Below are positions 21,822 to 31,790 of a stretch of 64,000 nucleotides of DNA, piece by piece. The notes beneath the pieces were generated by a model. That model was not told where the DNA came from. It saw nothing but the letters and a program-made list of their open reading frames with translations, and ran no database searches. Made by a program: the position numbers and the translations under genes. The stretch covers positions 2,288,501-2,352,500 of the forward strand of contig CAHIKZ030000957.1 in the NCBI GenBank assembly GCA_903632075.3, read 5' to 3'. The DNA is from Acanthosepion pharaonis (Eukaryota; Mollusca; Cephalopoda; Sepiida; Sepiidae). The first letter of the stretch is position 1, and each line of letters begins with the position of its first letter.

Positions 21822-22173
21822 TACCGTAATTCTCCATGTATAATACGCAGATATTTCTAAAAAAAATTAAGAAAAATCAGGGGTGCGTATTATGCACAGC
21901 TAGAAAAATCTTTAAAAAATTGCCGTAAAATAAAAAAAGAAATATCATAAAACTAAATTAGAATAATATTATTCTATGTTTAAAACCATTTTTTTTTAAT
22001 AAGAGGAGGAAACCTTAACCGTAATGATATTGTAGAGGTACAATTTATAGTGTAAGATTATCAAACAAAGGGTGCGTATTATGCGTGAGTAGAAGCATTT
22101 TATCACACTTTCAGCACAATTTTAAGGGTGCGTATTATAGATGAAGGCGTATTGTACATGGGGAATTATGGTA
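21822..22173. mobile_element. MITE with TA target site, about 350 bp
   Basis: The terminal inverted repeats begin CCGTAATTCTCCATGTATAA on the left (21824) and end with the complement on the right (22147-22171), both flanked by TA. Subterminal GGGTGCGTATTATG units recur at about 21879, 22071 and 22126. The TA target is typical of the Tc1/mariner/pogo superfamily. No transposase. Confidence 0.75.
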
Positions 22174-22370
22174 ATTACTACTTTTATGATGAACGTATAA
22201 TAATAGCCAGATGATTCTTAAATAAAAAATAAAAAAAAGCAACCTAAGATATAAAATAATGTGAAGAAAAAGCAAAATGTCTAGAATTATTTTATTTATT
22301 CGTCCCGGTGCGTTTGTTTCATTTTTTGTTTTTCTGATTCTATTGTTCACAGCTTAGATGTGGCACGAGA

Positions 22371-22460
22371 CCGACATTATGGGGCACCCAGTGAAAATCG
22401 AACTCTCAATTCAGTCATTCAAGCGAGACAAGCTTGCTAACCATTACACCAGGTCCAAGT
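22371..22460 (-). mobile_element. tRNA-derived SINE fragment
   Basis: Minus strand: GGTGTAATGGTTAGCAAGC (A-box-like) and GAGAGTTCGATTTTC (B-box-like). Relatives at 22740-22855 and 3945-4035. Confidence 0.6.
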
Positions 22461-22577
22461 GTCCCAAAATGATTTTCGACGCGTAGCTTAGAAATGGCAC
22501 AATGCCGCAAGTATTATTATAGTTTTAGCAAGACAAGCTTACTATTACACCAGGTGGATACCCATATAGCAGATGTT

Positions 22578-22720
22578 AGTATTTATTTGTGTCCCCAGGG
22601 TGACAAGATTTGATACAAGGTTGGTTTCATGTGGAACACCTGAGTGCGTACACCCTGAACAGGGCAAAACATTTCCCAGCCCACGCCAATTGCTGTGGCA
22701 TCTGTATGGCCATCTCTCCT
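22578..22720. repeat. Dispersed repeat with CACCTGAGTGCGTACACC landmark
   Basis: Shares the order GGT(T/C)GG(T/G)TT, TGTGG(A/G)(A/G)(C/A)(A/C)CC, GAGT(G/A)CGTACAC with 33990-34060 and, more weakly, 52150-52210. Family unknown. Confidence 0.4.
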
Positions 22721-22739
22721 CACTGTTTTTCTAAGCGTT

Positions 22740-22855
22740 GCTTAGATGTAGCACAAGGGTGAAAGTATGGGGCGCCCAGTGGGGATCGAACTCACTATTC
22801 AGTGGAAATTGATCTAGCAAGACAAACTTGCTAACCATTACAACAAGGTCCCCAT
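22740..22855 (-). mobile_element. tRNA-derived SINE fragment
   Basis: Second close copy of 22371-22460, with GGCGCCCAGTGGGGATCGAAC and TTGCTAACCATTACAACA on the plus strand. Both are preceded by GCTTAGATGT(G/A)GCAC, so the similarity extends beyond the tRNA head. Confidence 0.6.
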
Positions 22856-22859
22856 CGCA

Positions 22860-23445
22860 GACATGATAACATCTATGAAGAAACAATTGTTTTTTAAGGA
22901 AATTTCTTTATTGCATTATGATTGGTTAATATATTTTTTTTAATCTCGAAAACGGCGGCGAGATCGCAAGAATTTATAGAAGAGATAGATAGATACTGTC
23001 GTAACTTGTAATCTAACATTTTCTTTTTTCGCACCTCTCGCTTGCTGAACACCCTTTCGGCTCCATGCTTTCCTGCTAACTTCAATCAATTGCGCGTTAG
23101 TGGATGTATTACCTTGCTTGGGGTGACACTGGTTAAAACAAAAAATGAATAATAAAACAAATACAATTTAATATGTTTGTTGTGAGTTTTCAAGAAAAAA
23201 GATGCATAAACCCAGTTTCATATTTGGGTTTTATTAAATATCTAAAAAAAAGCCTACAGCTGTCAGAATTATATGTAGTGTGTGATGGGTAAATTGTCCG
23301 CATTTTATATGCGCCTTGTTTGGTTTTAATTTTGCCGACCGGACAGTATAGAAGGGTTAGTTGGTCATCGTCTGTGGGGAAAAGAGCACCATAGCGCAGT
23401 TCATTCTTCCAGGAATTTTGAAACGGTATGCTGTACTGCTTGATA
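22860..23445. other. Unassigned stretch
   Basis: AT-rich with one minus-strand 63-codon frame of no recognisable domain. 23280-23440 may be the 5' part of the mariner relic that follows. Confidence 0.35.
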
Positions 23446-23449
23446 TTTG

Positions 23450-24010
23450 TGCCGGAAAATCCAGTACCAACATTTCAGAGTACTTAGGTGTCAATCTACG
23501 GACAATGCAGAAGATTCAGAAATAGTTGGATGATATACGAAGTCAACATCATGATGTTTGGAGTGATCACTAGTGATGGCAATGTTATGCCTCCTTTCAT
23601 CTTCCTAACATGGCCTCAGAACGGAGGGCGACATCAAATGCATTGAGGAGGTAATGCTGCCCTAGGTCAAGAGGGTGGCGCCTGGAAGACCCTATGTCTG
23701 GCAAGAGGACCCTGCCGCAGTTCGGACAAGCAGGAGAACTCGGACATGGCGGTCAGACAATTTCTGCGACCACATCACCCCTTATATCTGACTACCTAAC
23801 TCCACAGACTTGCAACCCCCTCGATTATTATGAGCGGGGCGCAGCTGAGCGAGATACTAACAAAACTCCTTGTAACAACAAAACTGAACTGAAGACAAGG
23901 ATTATGACAGCATTCACCAAGTTAAACAAAACCTTCCAGTAGGGTTGCAGGAATTTCCGAAGTAGTCTGGAGACCATGGTTGGCGATTTTATTGAATAAA
24001 TTTACTCTTT
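23450..24010 (+). pseudogene. Mariner-like transposase relic, copy 1
   Basis: Frame-shifted pieces of a DDE transposase: FGVITSDGNVMPPFIF (23557-23604), a RPYVW-x-(Q/E)-D block near 23682-23712 that should hold the second catalytic Asp (here Glu-Asp is shifted), and CNPLDYYERGAAERDTNKTP near 23813-23872 after a damaged third Asp site. The copy has at least three frameshifts and internal losses. It shares its C-terminal half with copy 2 at 24159-24490. Confidence 0.7.
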
Positions 24011-24068
24011 TATATGTCAATGATACAAATGATATTAATACTTAAATGATAAATAATACATACATACA

Positions 24069-24070
<2 letters not shown>

Positions 24071-24158
<88 letters not shown>
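24071..24158. repeat. (TA)n then (GA)n microsatellite
   Basis: About 62 bases of TA followed by GAGA to 24158, lying between the two mariner copies. Confidence 0.95.
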
Positions 24159-24490
24159 CCCTATGTCTGGGAACAGGACCCTGCAGCAGTTCGAACAAGA
24201 AGGAAAATCCAGTCATGGCTGTCAGACAATTTCTGCGACCACATCACCCCTTCCATCTGGTCACCTAACTCCCCAGACTGCAACGCCCTTGATTATTATG
24301 TGTTGAACGAGAGACCAACAAAACTCCTTGTAACCCCAAAGATAGATTGAAGGCAAGGATTATGTGGGCATTCACCACCTTAAGCAAGGAGACCGTCCGA
24401 AAGTGTTGCCGAAGATTCCCAAGTCGTCTGAAGGCCCGTGGTTGAAACCAATGGCGATTTTACTGAATAAACTTACTCTTTAGTATTTCT
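24159..24490 (+). pseudogene. Mariner-like transposase relic, copy 2
   Basis: Starts abruptly in the PYVWEQDPA block (second Asp) at 24160, then WLSDNFCDHITPS and WSPNSPDCNALDYYV (third Asp in SPDCN) near 24262-24303, followed by frameshifts. The end AATGGCGATTTTACTGAATA near 24450 matches copy 1 near 23980. 5'-truncated and dead. Confidence 0.75.
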
Positions 24491-24609
24491 AGATATTTTT
24501 GTGTAACCTTGGTAAATGTATCAAGTTAAAATCTCAATGTTAGTTTCATTTTTGCGTAATAGAGACAATTTATCCATCGCATCCTCAACAAAGAGGAATA
24601 GAAAGAAAG

Positions 24610-24687
24610 AAATTAGAAAGAGAGAGAGAGAGAGACGAAAAGAAAGACAAATAATGAAGAGTAACATAGTTTTGATATGAGTGAGAG

Positions 24688-24726
<39 letters not shown>

Positions 24727-24760
24727 GAGAGAAAGAGAGAGAGAGAGATGAAGAAACAAA
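24610..24760. repeat. (GA)n and (GATA)n patches
   Basis: GAGA runs at about 24617-24635 and 24724-24748, GATA run at about 24690-24725, and AAGAAAGA spacers. Part of this is a local duplication, since ATGAAGAGTAACATAG and ATGAATAGTAACATAG occur about 133 bp apart. Confidence 0.85.
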
Positions 24761-25112
24761 TCGAAACGAAAAGAAAGGTAAATAATGAATAGTAACATAG
24801 TATTGATATTATTATCGACCCATAACAGACTTAGGGAAAATTGCTCCCCCCGCCAAAAAAAAAAGAGGCAATGCTTTGTAAAATGTCCTGATATTGTTTC
24901 GACAGGAAAAGCATTTATAAGTGGGACTGTAAATAGTTAATTTTGAAACGGGATCCACTTAATGTTGGAACATATGTTATTTTAAGATATATCATAATCA
25001 TTGGCAAGATCTTCAGAGGTACAAAAAGTGTTCTTAGACTCTTGATTATGTTTAAAATCATTGCCAGATCACTGTTTCCCAAACACACACACATAAACAC
25101 ACACATATCGAA

Positions 25113-25176
<64 letters not shown>

Positions 25177-25279
25177 ATTTTATATATATTATTTATATAT
25201 TATATATGCAAGGTACTTATTGGAAAGCACTCAATATCAGTGATAGAGCAAAACATATTTAGTTGAATTGATTCGATTT

Positions 25280-25421
25280 TGTGACCCCGGGTTTCTCGCT
25301 ATCGCAAATAGCCAGACAAACTTTGTTTCTATGGAATACAAACAAAGACAAAATACAAAATCGTTAGACAAGCAAAGTTTGTTTGTCTGACGATCGCAAA
25401 TAGCGTTAAACCCAGGGTCAC
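25280..25421. mobile_element. Palindromic MITE-like hairpin
   Basis: The arms TGTGACCCCGGGTTT and AAACCCAGGGTCACA close the element. Inner arms CAGACAAACTTTG and CAAAGTTTGTTTGTCTG also pair. About 140 bp, no coding capacity, inserted in or next to (TA)n. Confidence 0.65.
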
Positions 25422-25432
25422 AAACTCACATC

Positions 25433-25502
<70 letters not shown>

Positions 25503-25507
<5 letters not shown>

Positions 25508-25583
25508 TGGTGTGAGTTTGTGACCTGGGTTTCACGCTATTGCAAAATAGCATGAAACCAATGGTCAAAACTCACACCAATAC

Positions 25584-25584
<1 letters not shown>
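25503..25584. mobile_element. Near-perfect 82-bp palindrome
   Basis: The arms TGTATTGGTGTGAGTTTGTG and the complement CAAAACTCACACCAATACA meet at GCTATTGCAAAATAGC, giving about 39 bp per arm with few mismatches. Bounded on both sides by (TA)n. Confidence 0.75.
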
Positions 25585-25660
<76 letters not shown>

Positions 25661-25944
25661 GACATTCACACACATCACTGTTTCGTTGAATCACTTCATT
25701 GGGATTACTAATAAAAATTGATAAAGTTTGTACAGGGGTTTTATGGATTGATCAGATTACAGACCCCAAATTGGGGTACCTTTTCATTTCCTGGGGATTT
25801 TCGTTAGAGCTTGCTTAAACTTAGGTCTTGATTATATTTTCCCGTACTTGTCGAGGTTTATCCATCATTCGTTCTTCTTGGATCCTCTCAGCTTTGGGGT
25901 TATATTCCTTTGGGCAATTCTCACAAAATTTCTGCACGTTTTTA

Positions 25945-26530
25945 ATATATGGTGACTTTACTATTTAAATTATTTGGATTATTGTCCTCATCTTTGTCGC
26001 TATATTTATTACAACGTTTCGGCCGTTGTACGCTCCGGCCTTCTTCAGTTGATTGGAATGCCGAATTGAACCCTTTTTTTCGTTCACTGGGGGAGACTGT
26101 TTTAGTTCCAATTGCCATGTTTTAATGGATGTCAGTTATCACCTGTTAATTCCCCTCTCCAAGTTCTCCACTGCCATAACCGGGTATTGAACTCACGCAG
26201 TTTGGGTCCTGTCACTGGATCTAACCAACGCTTTTATCCACTGTGCAATGTGTCCCGAATAATGTAAATAGTGTACATAATACCTCATCTCAGAAATATA
26301 GACAGATACTGAAAGGCCGATACATTGTAATAAATATGGCGACAAAGATGAGGACAATAGTCAGAATAATGTAAATAGTGTACATAATACCTCATCTCAG
26401 AAATATAGACAGATACTGAAAGGCCGAAACGTTGTGATAAATATGGCAACAAAGATGAGGACAATAGTCCAAATAATTTAAATAATGTACATAATACCTC
26501 ATCTCAGAAATATAGACAGATACAGATGGT
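25945..26530. mobile_element. Hammerhead-SINE plus opposed tandem tails
   Basis: Minus-strand SINE from a tRNA-like head at about 26255 (GCACAGTGGATAAAAGCG) through the body to a hammerhead tail at about 25950. On the other side are three plus-strand 107-bp-type tails ending near 26290, 26400 and 26520 (each GACAATAGTCC/AGAATAATGTAAAT then CATCTCAGAAATATAGACAG). The arrangement mirrors 7015-7810 and 12770-13260. Confidence 0.7.
26009..26053 (-). ncRNA. Hammerhead motif, SINE-tail type, weak stem I
   Basis: Core CUGAAGA (26048-26042), perfect GGCCG/CGGCC stem II, GAAAC (26020-26016), GUU cut site. Stem I is reduced to mismatched CAAC/GUAA, so activity is doubtful. Confidence 0.4.
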
Positions 26531-28800
26531 GGCTTTTTGGCATTTATAACTGTTTTCCCTATAAGACTTCGTAATGTCCATTTGGAATTTCTTATAACGT
26601 TTTTCTTATCGTCTTCTCTGTATATTCATTTGCTTCCAGTTCTTTTTTTGAATTGCTAAAATTCGCGGATTTTAACGATTTCTAACCATCTCTCATCACA
26701 ATATCTTTATCAAAAAATCTTTAAAAAATAAATTATACTTTTCTGAAATTTTATTTGAGGAACATTAGTTAATTTAAAGTTTAATTAATCTGATTTGAAA
26801 CATTAACAGAGAGGTAGGTATTTTTATTAGATGTAGACATCTCTACTGACAGACTGACTGCTGGAAATCTAATATCTAATTTTTTCTATGTGGGACATAA
26901 CTGTAAAAAAATACTTGACAAATATAACGTGAGCGCCTTTTTATATAATTTCTAACCACCCAGCAATCATTAAAAATTAAGAACATATTCTCAGCAATCT
27001 AATATTTAATTTACTTTTAATTACTTTGGCATTAAATTTATTATAGTGACCGCTTTTTTTTCTGATAATGGGCGTCCCTATCTACAAAAATCGGCACGTT
27101 TATACACATTTCCAACAAAAAAAATAAAATAAATAAATACTGGGTGTCGCTGAAGTGTAATAATTTTTTCCATTTATGGTTAGTAAATATAGTTTTTACT
27201 TAATAACAATATCACATAACCCGTGCTAATTATTACAGAATTTTGAAAGATTTAAAATGTTATAAACAGTTCTAATTAAAATTTATTAAAAAATGAAAAT
27301 AATTCTTGTAAAAATTTATTATTCATCGAAAGTTTTTTTTTCTTCTTAATAATATAGTGTCCATAATATATATTATTCATAAAAGCAATTAAAAGTTTTT
27401 CTAATTAAATAATATTGTAGCTTTATTTCATTTTTTTTTTATTTTACGATTCAGAGCTGATTTTCGGTAATTTGAGTCCTGTTTAAAAAAAAAAAATTGA
27501 TGTTTTTATTCTCCAAGGAATTCTGTTCATAATTAATACAAATATTAAGCCGTACAAAAATGTATTTCGCGAAATTTCATAAAATTAAACAAGTGCAAGG
27601 TGGGCGGAGTAAAAGATATAAAAAAATGTTTTCACCAAAATTCTGGGTAAATGAAAATTTCTAAATTGATTTAATTTAATTTTTGACTAAGTACTAGACG
27701 TTTCATTAAAACCTGACAATTATTTATTTTTTTGCAAGAATTTCCAATGTGTTTTTCACTGTAAAATTTGCTGAAATTTTCTATACTAATTTATGATCCC
27801 TCGTTGACAAAAGAAAAACAAATTCTTTAACCAAAAAATATAATTTAATAATCAAAAAATCCTTTAGTCTTTCGTCTTAATAATAACATTAAAATTTTGA
27901 GTTTGGGGCAAGTCTGCTCATTTATACGTATTTTTTAGCGAATCTCTCGAGGTTCTTAAATATATAATTTATATGTTTATATTTTTATGACTTTAAAGGA
28001 TATTTTTTAGTGGAGACTCATATTTCAATAGAAAAATATTTTAAACAATATACTTATTTTCGTCTGCCGGCCTGAAGATTCAAGAAATCTTATTAAAGAA
28101 TAACAAGCATCCTCCAACAAGATTCGAACATGAACCACCGTTGCAGGAGAAATCATCGTTAGATGAGAATCCGGAAAATAAATATACTGTTTAAAATAAA
28201 CGGACGTCTACTCAAATATTGGTATCCATTAAAAATAACATTTTGAGTTATAAAATTCTGTCGGATTAATAAATTAAAAAATCAACTGCTTCTTTGGAAA
28301 TATATATTTATATACATGTATATAACCATACAGAAAATCAGGCAACAACCCAATGTAGATTAACAAAAATTCCAACCACACCGATTACGTATTGAAACAA
28401 ATACACATTAAAAAGAATTTCAACAAATCCTTGTAGCCTAAAAATATTCCATGAAAGAAAAACCATTTGAGTCAGCCGTAACAAACAGCGGATATACAAA
28501 AAAAAACAGCAAAAAAAAAAAAAAGAAAAAAACGAAGTCAATTTTAAAAAAAGACAACAGAAAAAGAAACATAATTTGGTTCTCCCCACAACAATACAAT
28601 AAAAAACAAAAATAGTGAAAATGTTCTTTAAAAGGTGCATACATGAATGTGCACGTGTGCATATGCACAAGCTATTAATACAGACATATGCACATAAATT
28701 CAAACAATAATGAATACAAATGTAATTATATATCTAACGACTAACGATTAATACTTAAGATATCACCAATCCAAATAAGAAAACGAAATAATAGCCCAGT
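26531..28800. other. AT-rich DNA with no recognised repeat or gene
   Basis: A 2.3-kb block, one of the longest in the window without microsatellite or transposon signatures. Open frames, such as the minus frame at 28338-28703, come from A-rich runs. I found no splice-bounded coding segment that would fit the lectin-like gene. (TA)n follows at about 28807-28853. Confidence 0.4.
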
Positions 28801-28802
28801 GA

Positions 28803-28856
<54 letters not shown>

Positions 28857-29018
28857 CAATGAATAATTCATACACAAAGTAGATTAGTAAAGTTAATGAT
28901 ATAAAATGGCGAAATCCCTTCGCAAAATTTTTTTTAAAGGTACATTAACCTACAAATCACTCGATGAATTTTATGATCTTTTTTTTTAATTATAAGCTGT
29001 ATAAGGTCTTTCTTTAAT

Positions 29019-29060
29019 ACGCAAGTACTTTCGACTGTCCATTCAATCATCTTCAGGCAT
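29019..29060 (-). ncRNA. Hammerhead ribozyme motif, canonical core
   Basis: Minus strand. Stem I AUGC (29060-29057) with GCGU (29022-29019), including one G-U. Core CUGAAGA (29056-29050), one extra U, stem II GAUUG/CAGUC, GAAA (29032-29029), stem III AGUACU without a loop (would pair only between two copies), predicted cut after CUU at 29023/29022. It lies next to no recognisable RT. Confidence 0.5.
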
Positions 29061-29289
29061 GGAAATTATTTTGTTTTTGGTAAAATTCACGTGGCATCCG
29101 AAAGGAAAACATATAATGCGAATCGAAATTTTTTTTTTTTGTGGTGGTGGTGGTGGTGGTGGGGGAATGTGTTATTGATAACGAATACAAACTTTTGGAG
29201 CGTGCAGTCGCAACTCTAAGGGTGAATTTGTTTTGATAATTTAAGAGTGCGTTTTTTTTACTTATATGGCAATTCCTACAACAACAAAA

Positions 29290-29327
<38 letters not shown>

Positions 29328-29466
29328 GCAAACAGACTTAGATAGATAGATAGATAGATAGATGCGAACAGACTTAGATAGATAGATAGATCGATAGATA
29401 GATAGATAGATAGATCGATAGATAGATGTGAACAGACTTAGATAGATAGATAGATGCGAACAGACT

Positions 29467-29523
<57 letters not shown>

Positions 29524-29651
29524 GTGAACAGACTTAGATAGATAGATAGATAGATAGATGTGAACAGACTTAGATAGATGTGAACAGACTTAGATAGATA
29601 GATAGATAGATGTGAACAGACTTAGATAGATAGATAGATAGATGTGAAAAG

Positions 29652-29695
<44 letters not shown>
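29290..29695. repeat. (GATA)n array with GAACAGACTTA interruptions
   Basis: GATA runs of varied length alternate with a G(T/C)GAACAGACTTA spacer at least seven times. This makes a higher-order minisatellite on top of the tetranucleotide repeat. Confidence 0.9.
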
Positions 29696-29699
29696 TATG

Positions 29700-30057
29700 A
29701 CGAAGGAACGCAATAATAATAGAAACATAGAAGAAACCATTTTGAAGCAATCAGATTCCCAACATCTGATTCTTACCAAAGGAAGAAAATATGAAGCACA
29801 AGAATTCCATGAGGATCCAATGATAAAAGAATATGACAAATGAAATATGCTAAGAACGGAATTCGGCTTTCTGTTTTTCTGGCCAGAATAATTCGCATTT
29901 CCGCATCAAGATGGCACGAAGGAAACATGGCGAGAATTTTTTTTTTTTTTTGCTTACATGCGTCATTGTTTCTATATTTTTCTGTTGTTATATTTTCTAT
30001 TGATATTTTACCTTCAAAAGGTTTAGCCCAGAAGGAATCCTTACGATTATAATGGAG
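29700..30057. other. Unassigned stretch before the 5S-like cluster
   Basis: AT-rich, with a T-run at 29939-29951. No supported feature. Confidence 0.35.
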
Positions 30058-30170
30058 GCTTACGGTCATATCATATTGAAACACCGCTTCGTGTACGATC
30101 TCCGAAGTTAAGCAACGTCTAGCCCGGTCAGTACCTAGATTGGTGACCGCTTGCCAGGTGCTGCAAGCTT
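30058..30170 (+). pseudogene. 5S rRNA-like unit 1
   Basis: GCTTACGGTCATATCATATTG at the start matches the 5S rRNA 5' end. GAAGTTAAGCAACGTC is the A box of the internal control region, and the end is CCAGGTGCTGCAAGCTT. It is about 113 bp against the usual 119-121, with small deletions before the C-box region (GGTGACCGCTTGCCAGG). Probably a degraded 5S-derived repeat rather than a functional gene. Confidence 0.75.
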
Positions 30171-30189
30171 GAATGTTCGGGTGGGTATG

Positions 30190-30308
30190 GTTTACGGTCG
30201 TATCGCGTTGAAACGCCGATTCCTGTGCTATGATCGAGGTTAAGCAACATCGAGAATGGTCAGTAGTTTGGTGAGTGACCGCTTGGGGATACCCTGTGCT
30301 GCAAGCTT
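30190..30308 (+). pseudogene. 5S rRNA-like unit 2
   Basis: 119 bp, the most nearly full length of the three: TTTACGGTCGTATCGCGTTG, GAGGTTAAGCAACATCGAG (A box), GAGTGACCGCTTGGGGATAC (C box), TGCTGCAAGCTT end. It starts 132 bp after unit 1 and is separated by GAATGTTCGGGTGGGTATG. Confidence 0.75.
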
Positions 30309-30326
30309 GAATGTTCGGGTGGTATG

Positions 30327-30439
30327 GCTAACGGTCGTATCACGTTGAAACGCCGCTTCTGTCACCGAAGTTAAGCAACGTCAAGAATGGTCAGTAGTTA
30401 GATGGGTGACCACTTGGGAAAACCAGGTTCTGTAAGCTT
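30327..30439 (+). pseudogene. 5S rRNA-like unit 3
   Basis: 113 bp: CTAACGGTCGTATCACGTTG, GAAGTTAAGCAACGTCAAG, GATGGGTGACCACTTGGGAA, TCTGTAAGCTT. It starts 137 bp after unit 2 with the same spacer (GAATGTTCGGGTGGTATG). A SINE head follows directly. Confidence 0.75.
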
Positions 30440-30444
30440 GAATG

Positions 30445-30515
30445 AGCGTGTGGAGTAATGGATAATGGTTCGGAATTTGAAATCGGAGAGGCGAGTTCCA
30501 GTTCCAACACTAGCT
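30445..30515 (+). mobile_element. Truncated SINE head
   Basis: GTGTGGAGTAATGGATAATGG and GGCGAGTTCCAGTTCC are the A- and B-box regions of the 19262-19575 SINE family. It is fused directly to the last 5S-like unit. Confidence 0.6.
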
Positions 30516-30559
30516 TGGGAAGAGATTTAAAAAGAATCTGAAGGAAAATCTGAATTCAT

Positions 30560-31230
30560 TGCAAATAGATGCGCACTATGGGAAGAGCTGATTTTAAAGC
30601 GTGCAAAATGGAGTCCGTATATGAAGGAGGAATGTAACACCTTTGAAGATAAATGTTTCAAGTATGATCTCCGAAATGGAACTCACTCTGATTTGCCAAC
30701 TAATATGCAGTCTTAGAAATGTGGAAAGTTTACGATTAATGTGAGGGTTGGAATAGTAGTTGACTGCCTTGTAGGTCCATATGTTCTCTCAGCATTTCTT
30801 GCAGGAGCTGCCTAAAGGGACATAATTACGAACACACTTCCAGACCTGCTAGAAGATGTAACCCTGCTAATACGAAGACGCATGTGGTTCACGCATGATG
30901 AGGCTCCAACACATTTCAGTCACATTGTTTGCGATGCACTATTTGACGTCTACCATGAAAGATGGATAAGCAGGGGATGCCTCTGTAGCCTGCACGTTCC
31001 CCCGAACTCAATCATTTGGATTTTTATCTGTGGAGCCACCTAAAACAATTGGTTTATGCAGCAGACATTAATAATGCAGAGACATTTCATCAACGTGCCA
31101 TCAGAACCTGCGATCTGACAGGTGCATGCATGTGTAGAAGAAAACAGAGAACATTTTCAACATTTGTAATGAGTTGCTGTATTAAGGTACAGCGATGGGC
31201 TTTTAGACATATGTTTATATGGACATGTTA
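30560..31230 (+). pseudogene. Tc1/mariner-superfamily transposase relic
   Basis: Degenerate frames with LPDLLEDVTLLIRRRMWF, THDEAPTHFSHIV (second catalytic Asp region, 30896-30935), DVYHERWISRGC, then a PNS-x-FWIFI segment where SPDLxxLDF should carry the third Asp (lost here), and LKQLVYAADINNAETFHQR (31028-31110). Frameshifts separate the pieces. No terminal repeats were recognised. Confidence 0.7.
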
Positions 31231-31289
31231 TCTTGTTTTGGCGTCAGAAAGCGCCTCCAAAATTTATAAAAAGTATTTTTTGGTACATG

Positions 31290-31346
<57 letters not shown>
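31290..31346. repeat. (TA)n microsatellite
   Basis: About 28 TA units, directly after the transposase relic. Confidence 0.95.
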
Positions 31347-31348
<2 letters not shown>

Positions 31349-31379
31349 CCACACTACAACATGCTTGACACGCAGACTC

Positions 31380-31790
31380 ACTCTACACTTTTTCGGACCA
31401 TAGCTCAATTAGATCTTATTTAAATATTCATGGAGACCTACCGGACAATATTCGTAACATACTTGTTGACAACACTAATATAATAGGATCATCTACATGC
31501 AACAAAAAAAACCTTAAAAATAATGGCAGCCTTATTAATAAAAACAAAAAAAAACAACACTTAATAACATTAACTTTGAACATAGACAATGTATTAATCG
31601 TATTTTGAGAATTGAAAACAATTTAAAAAACATACATACAACAAACAATTTATTATTTAAGAGTTAAAATTTTTAACCCTTCAAAATGGCTAAATGTATA
31701 GCCGAAAGCGCTCGCATAAAAAGAACATTCGGATAGTTTTTATATAATTTATCATCCGAAAAGAAAAAAATATAGATCGCATGAGAAATT
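31380..31790 (+). repeat. Retroelement-terminus-like repeat with decayed hammerhead
   Basis: 31675-31790 matches, inverted, 39380-39530: AGCCGAAAGCGCT, AAAAAGAACATTCGGA, AAATTATCATCCG and TCGCATG(A/C)GAAATTGTATA. At 31675-31710 the hammerhead frame is UUCAAAA, GGCUA/UAGCC stem II, GAAAG and a no-loop AGCGCU stem III. Stem I is mismatched, so this copy is decayed. 31400-31670 is A-rich and unassigned. Confidence 0.45.

Larger units (their letters stand above)
25119..25621. repeat. (TA)n arrays around two palindromic elements
   Basis: Three (TA)n arrays at about 25119-25173, 25436-25502 and 25588-25621 surround hairpin-forming sequences at 25280-25421 and 25503-25584. The two hairpins share GTGACC-x(0-2)-GGGTTT at their outer arms. 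An (ACAG)n array follows at 25626-25662. Confidence 0.8.

Noticed and set aside
28338..28703. 121-codon minus frame, hydrophobic
   Set aside because: Its Phe/Leu content comes from poly(A) and A-rich runs on the plus strand; no signal or domain beyond that.
29290..29695. Possible CRISPR-like array of repeats and spacers
   Set aside because: The units are GATA microsatellite with a constant spacer, in animal DNA; spacers are not unique.
30058..30439. Functional 5S rRNA genes
   Set aside because: Units differ from each other, two are short by several bases, and the internal control region has changes; kept as pseudogene-like.
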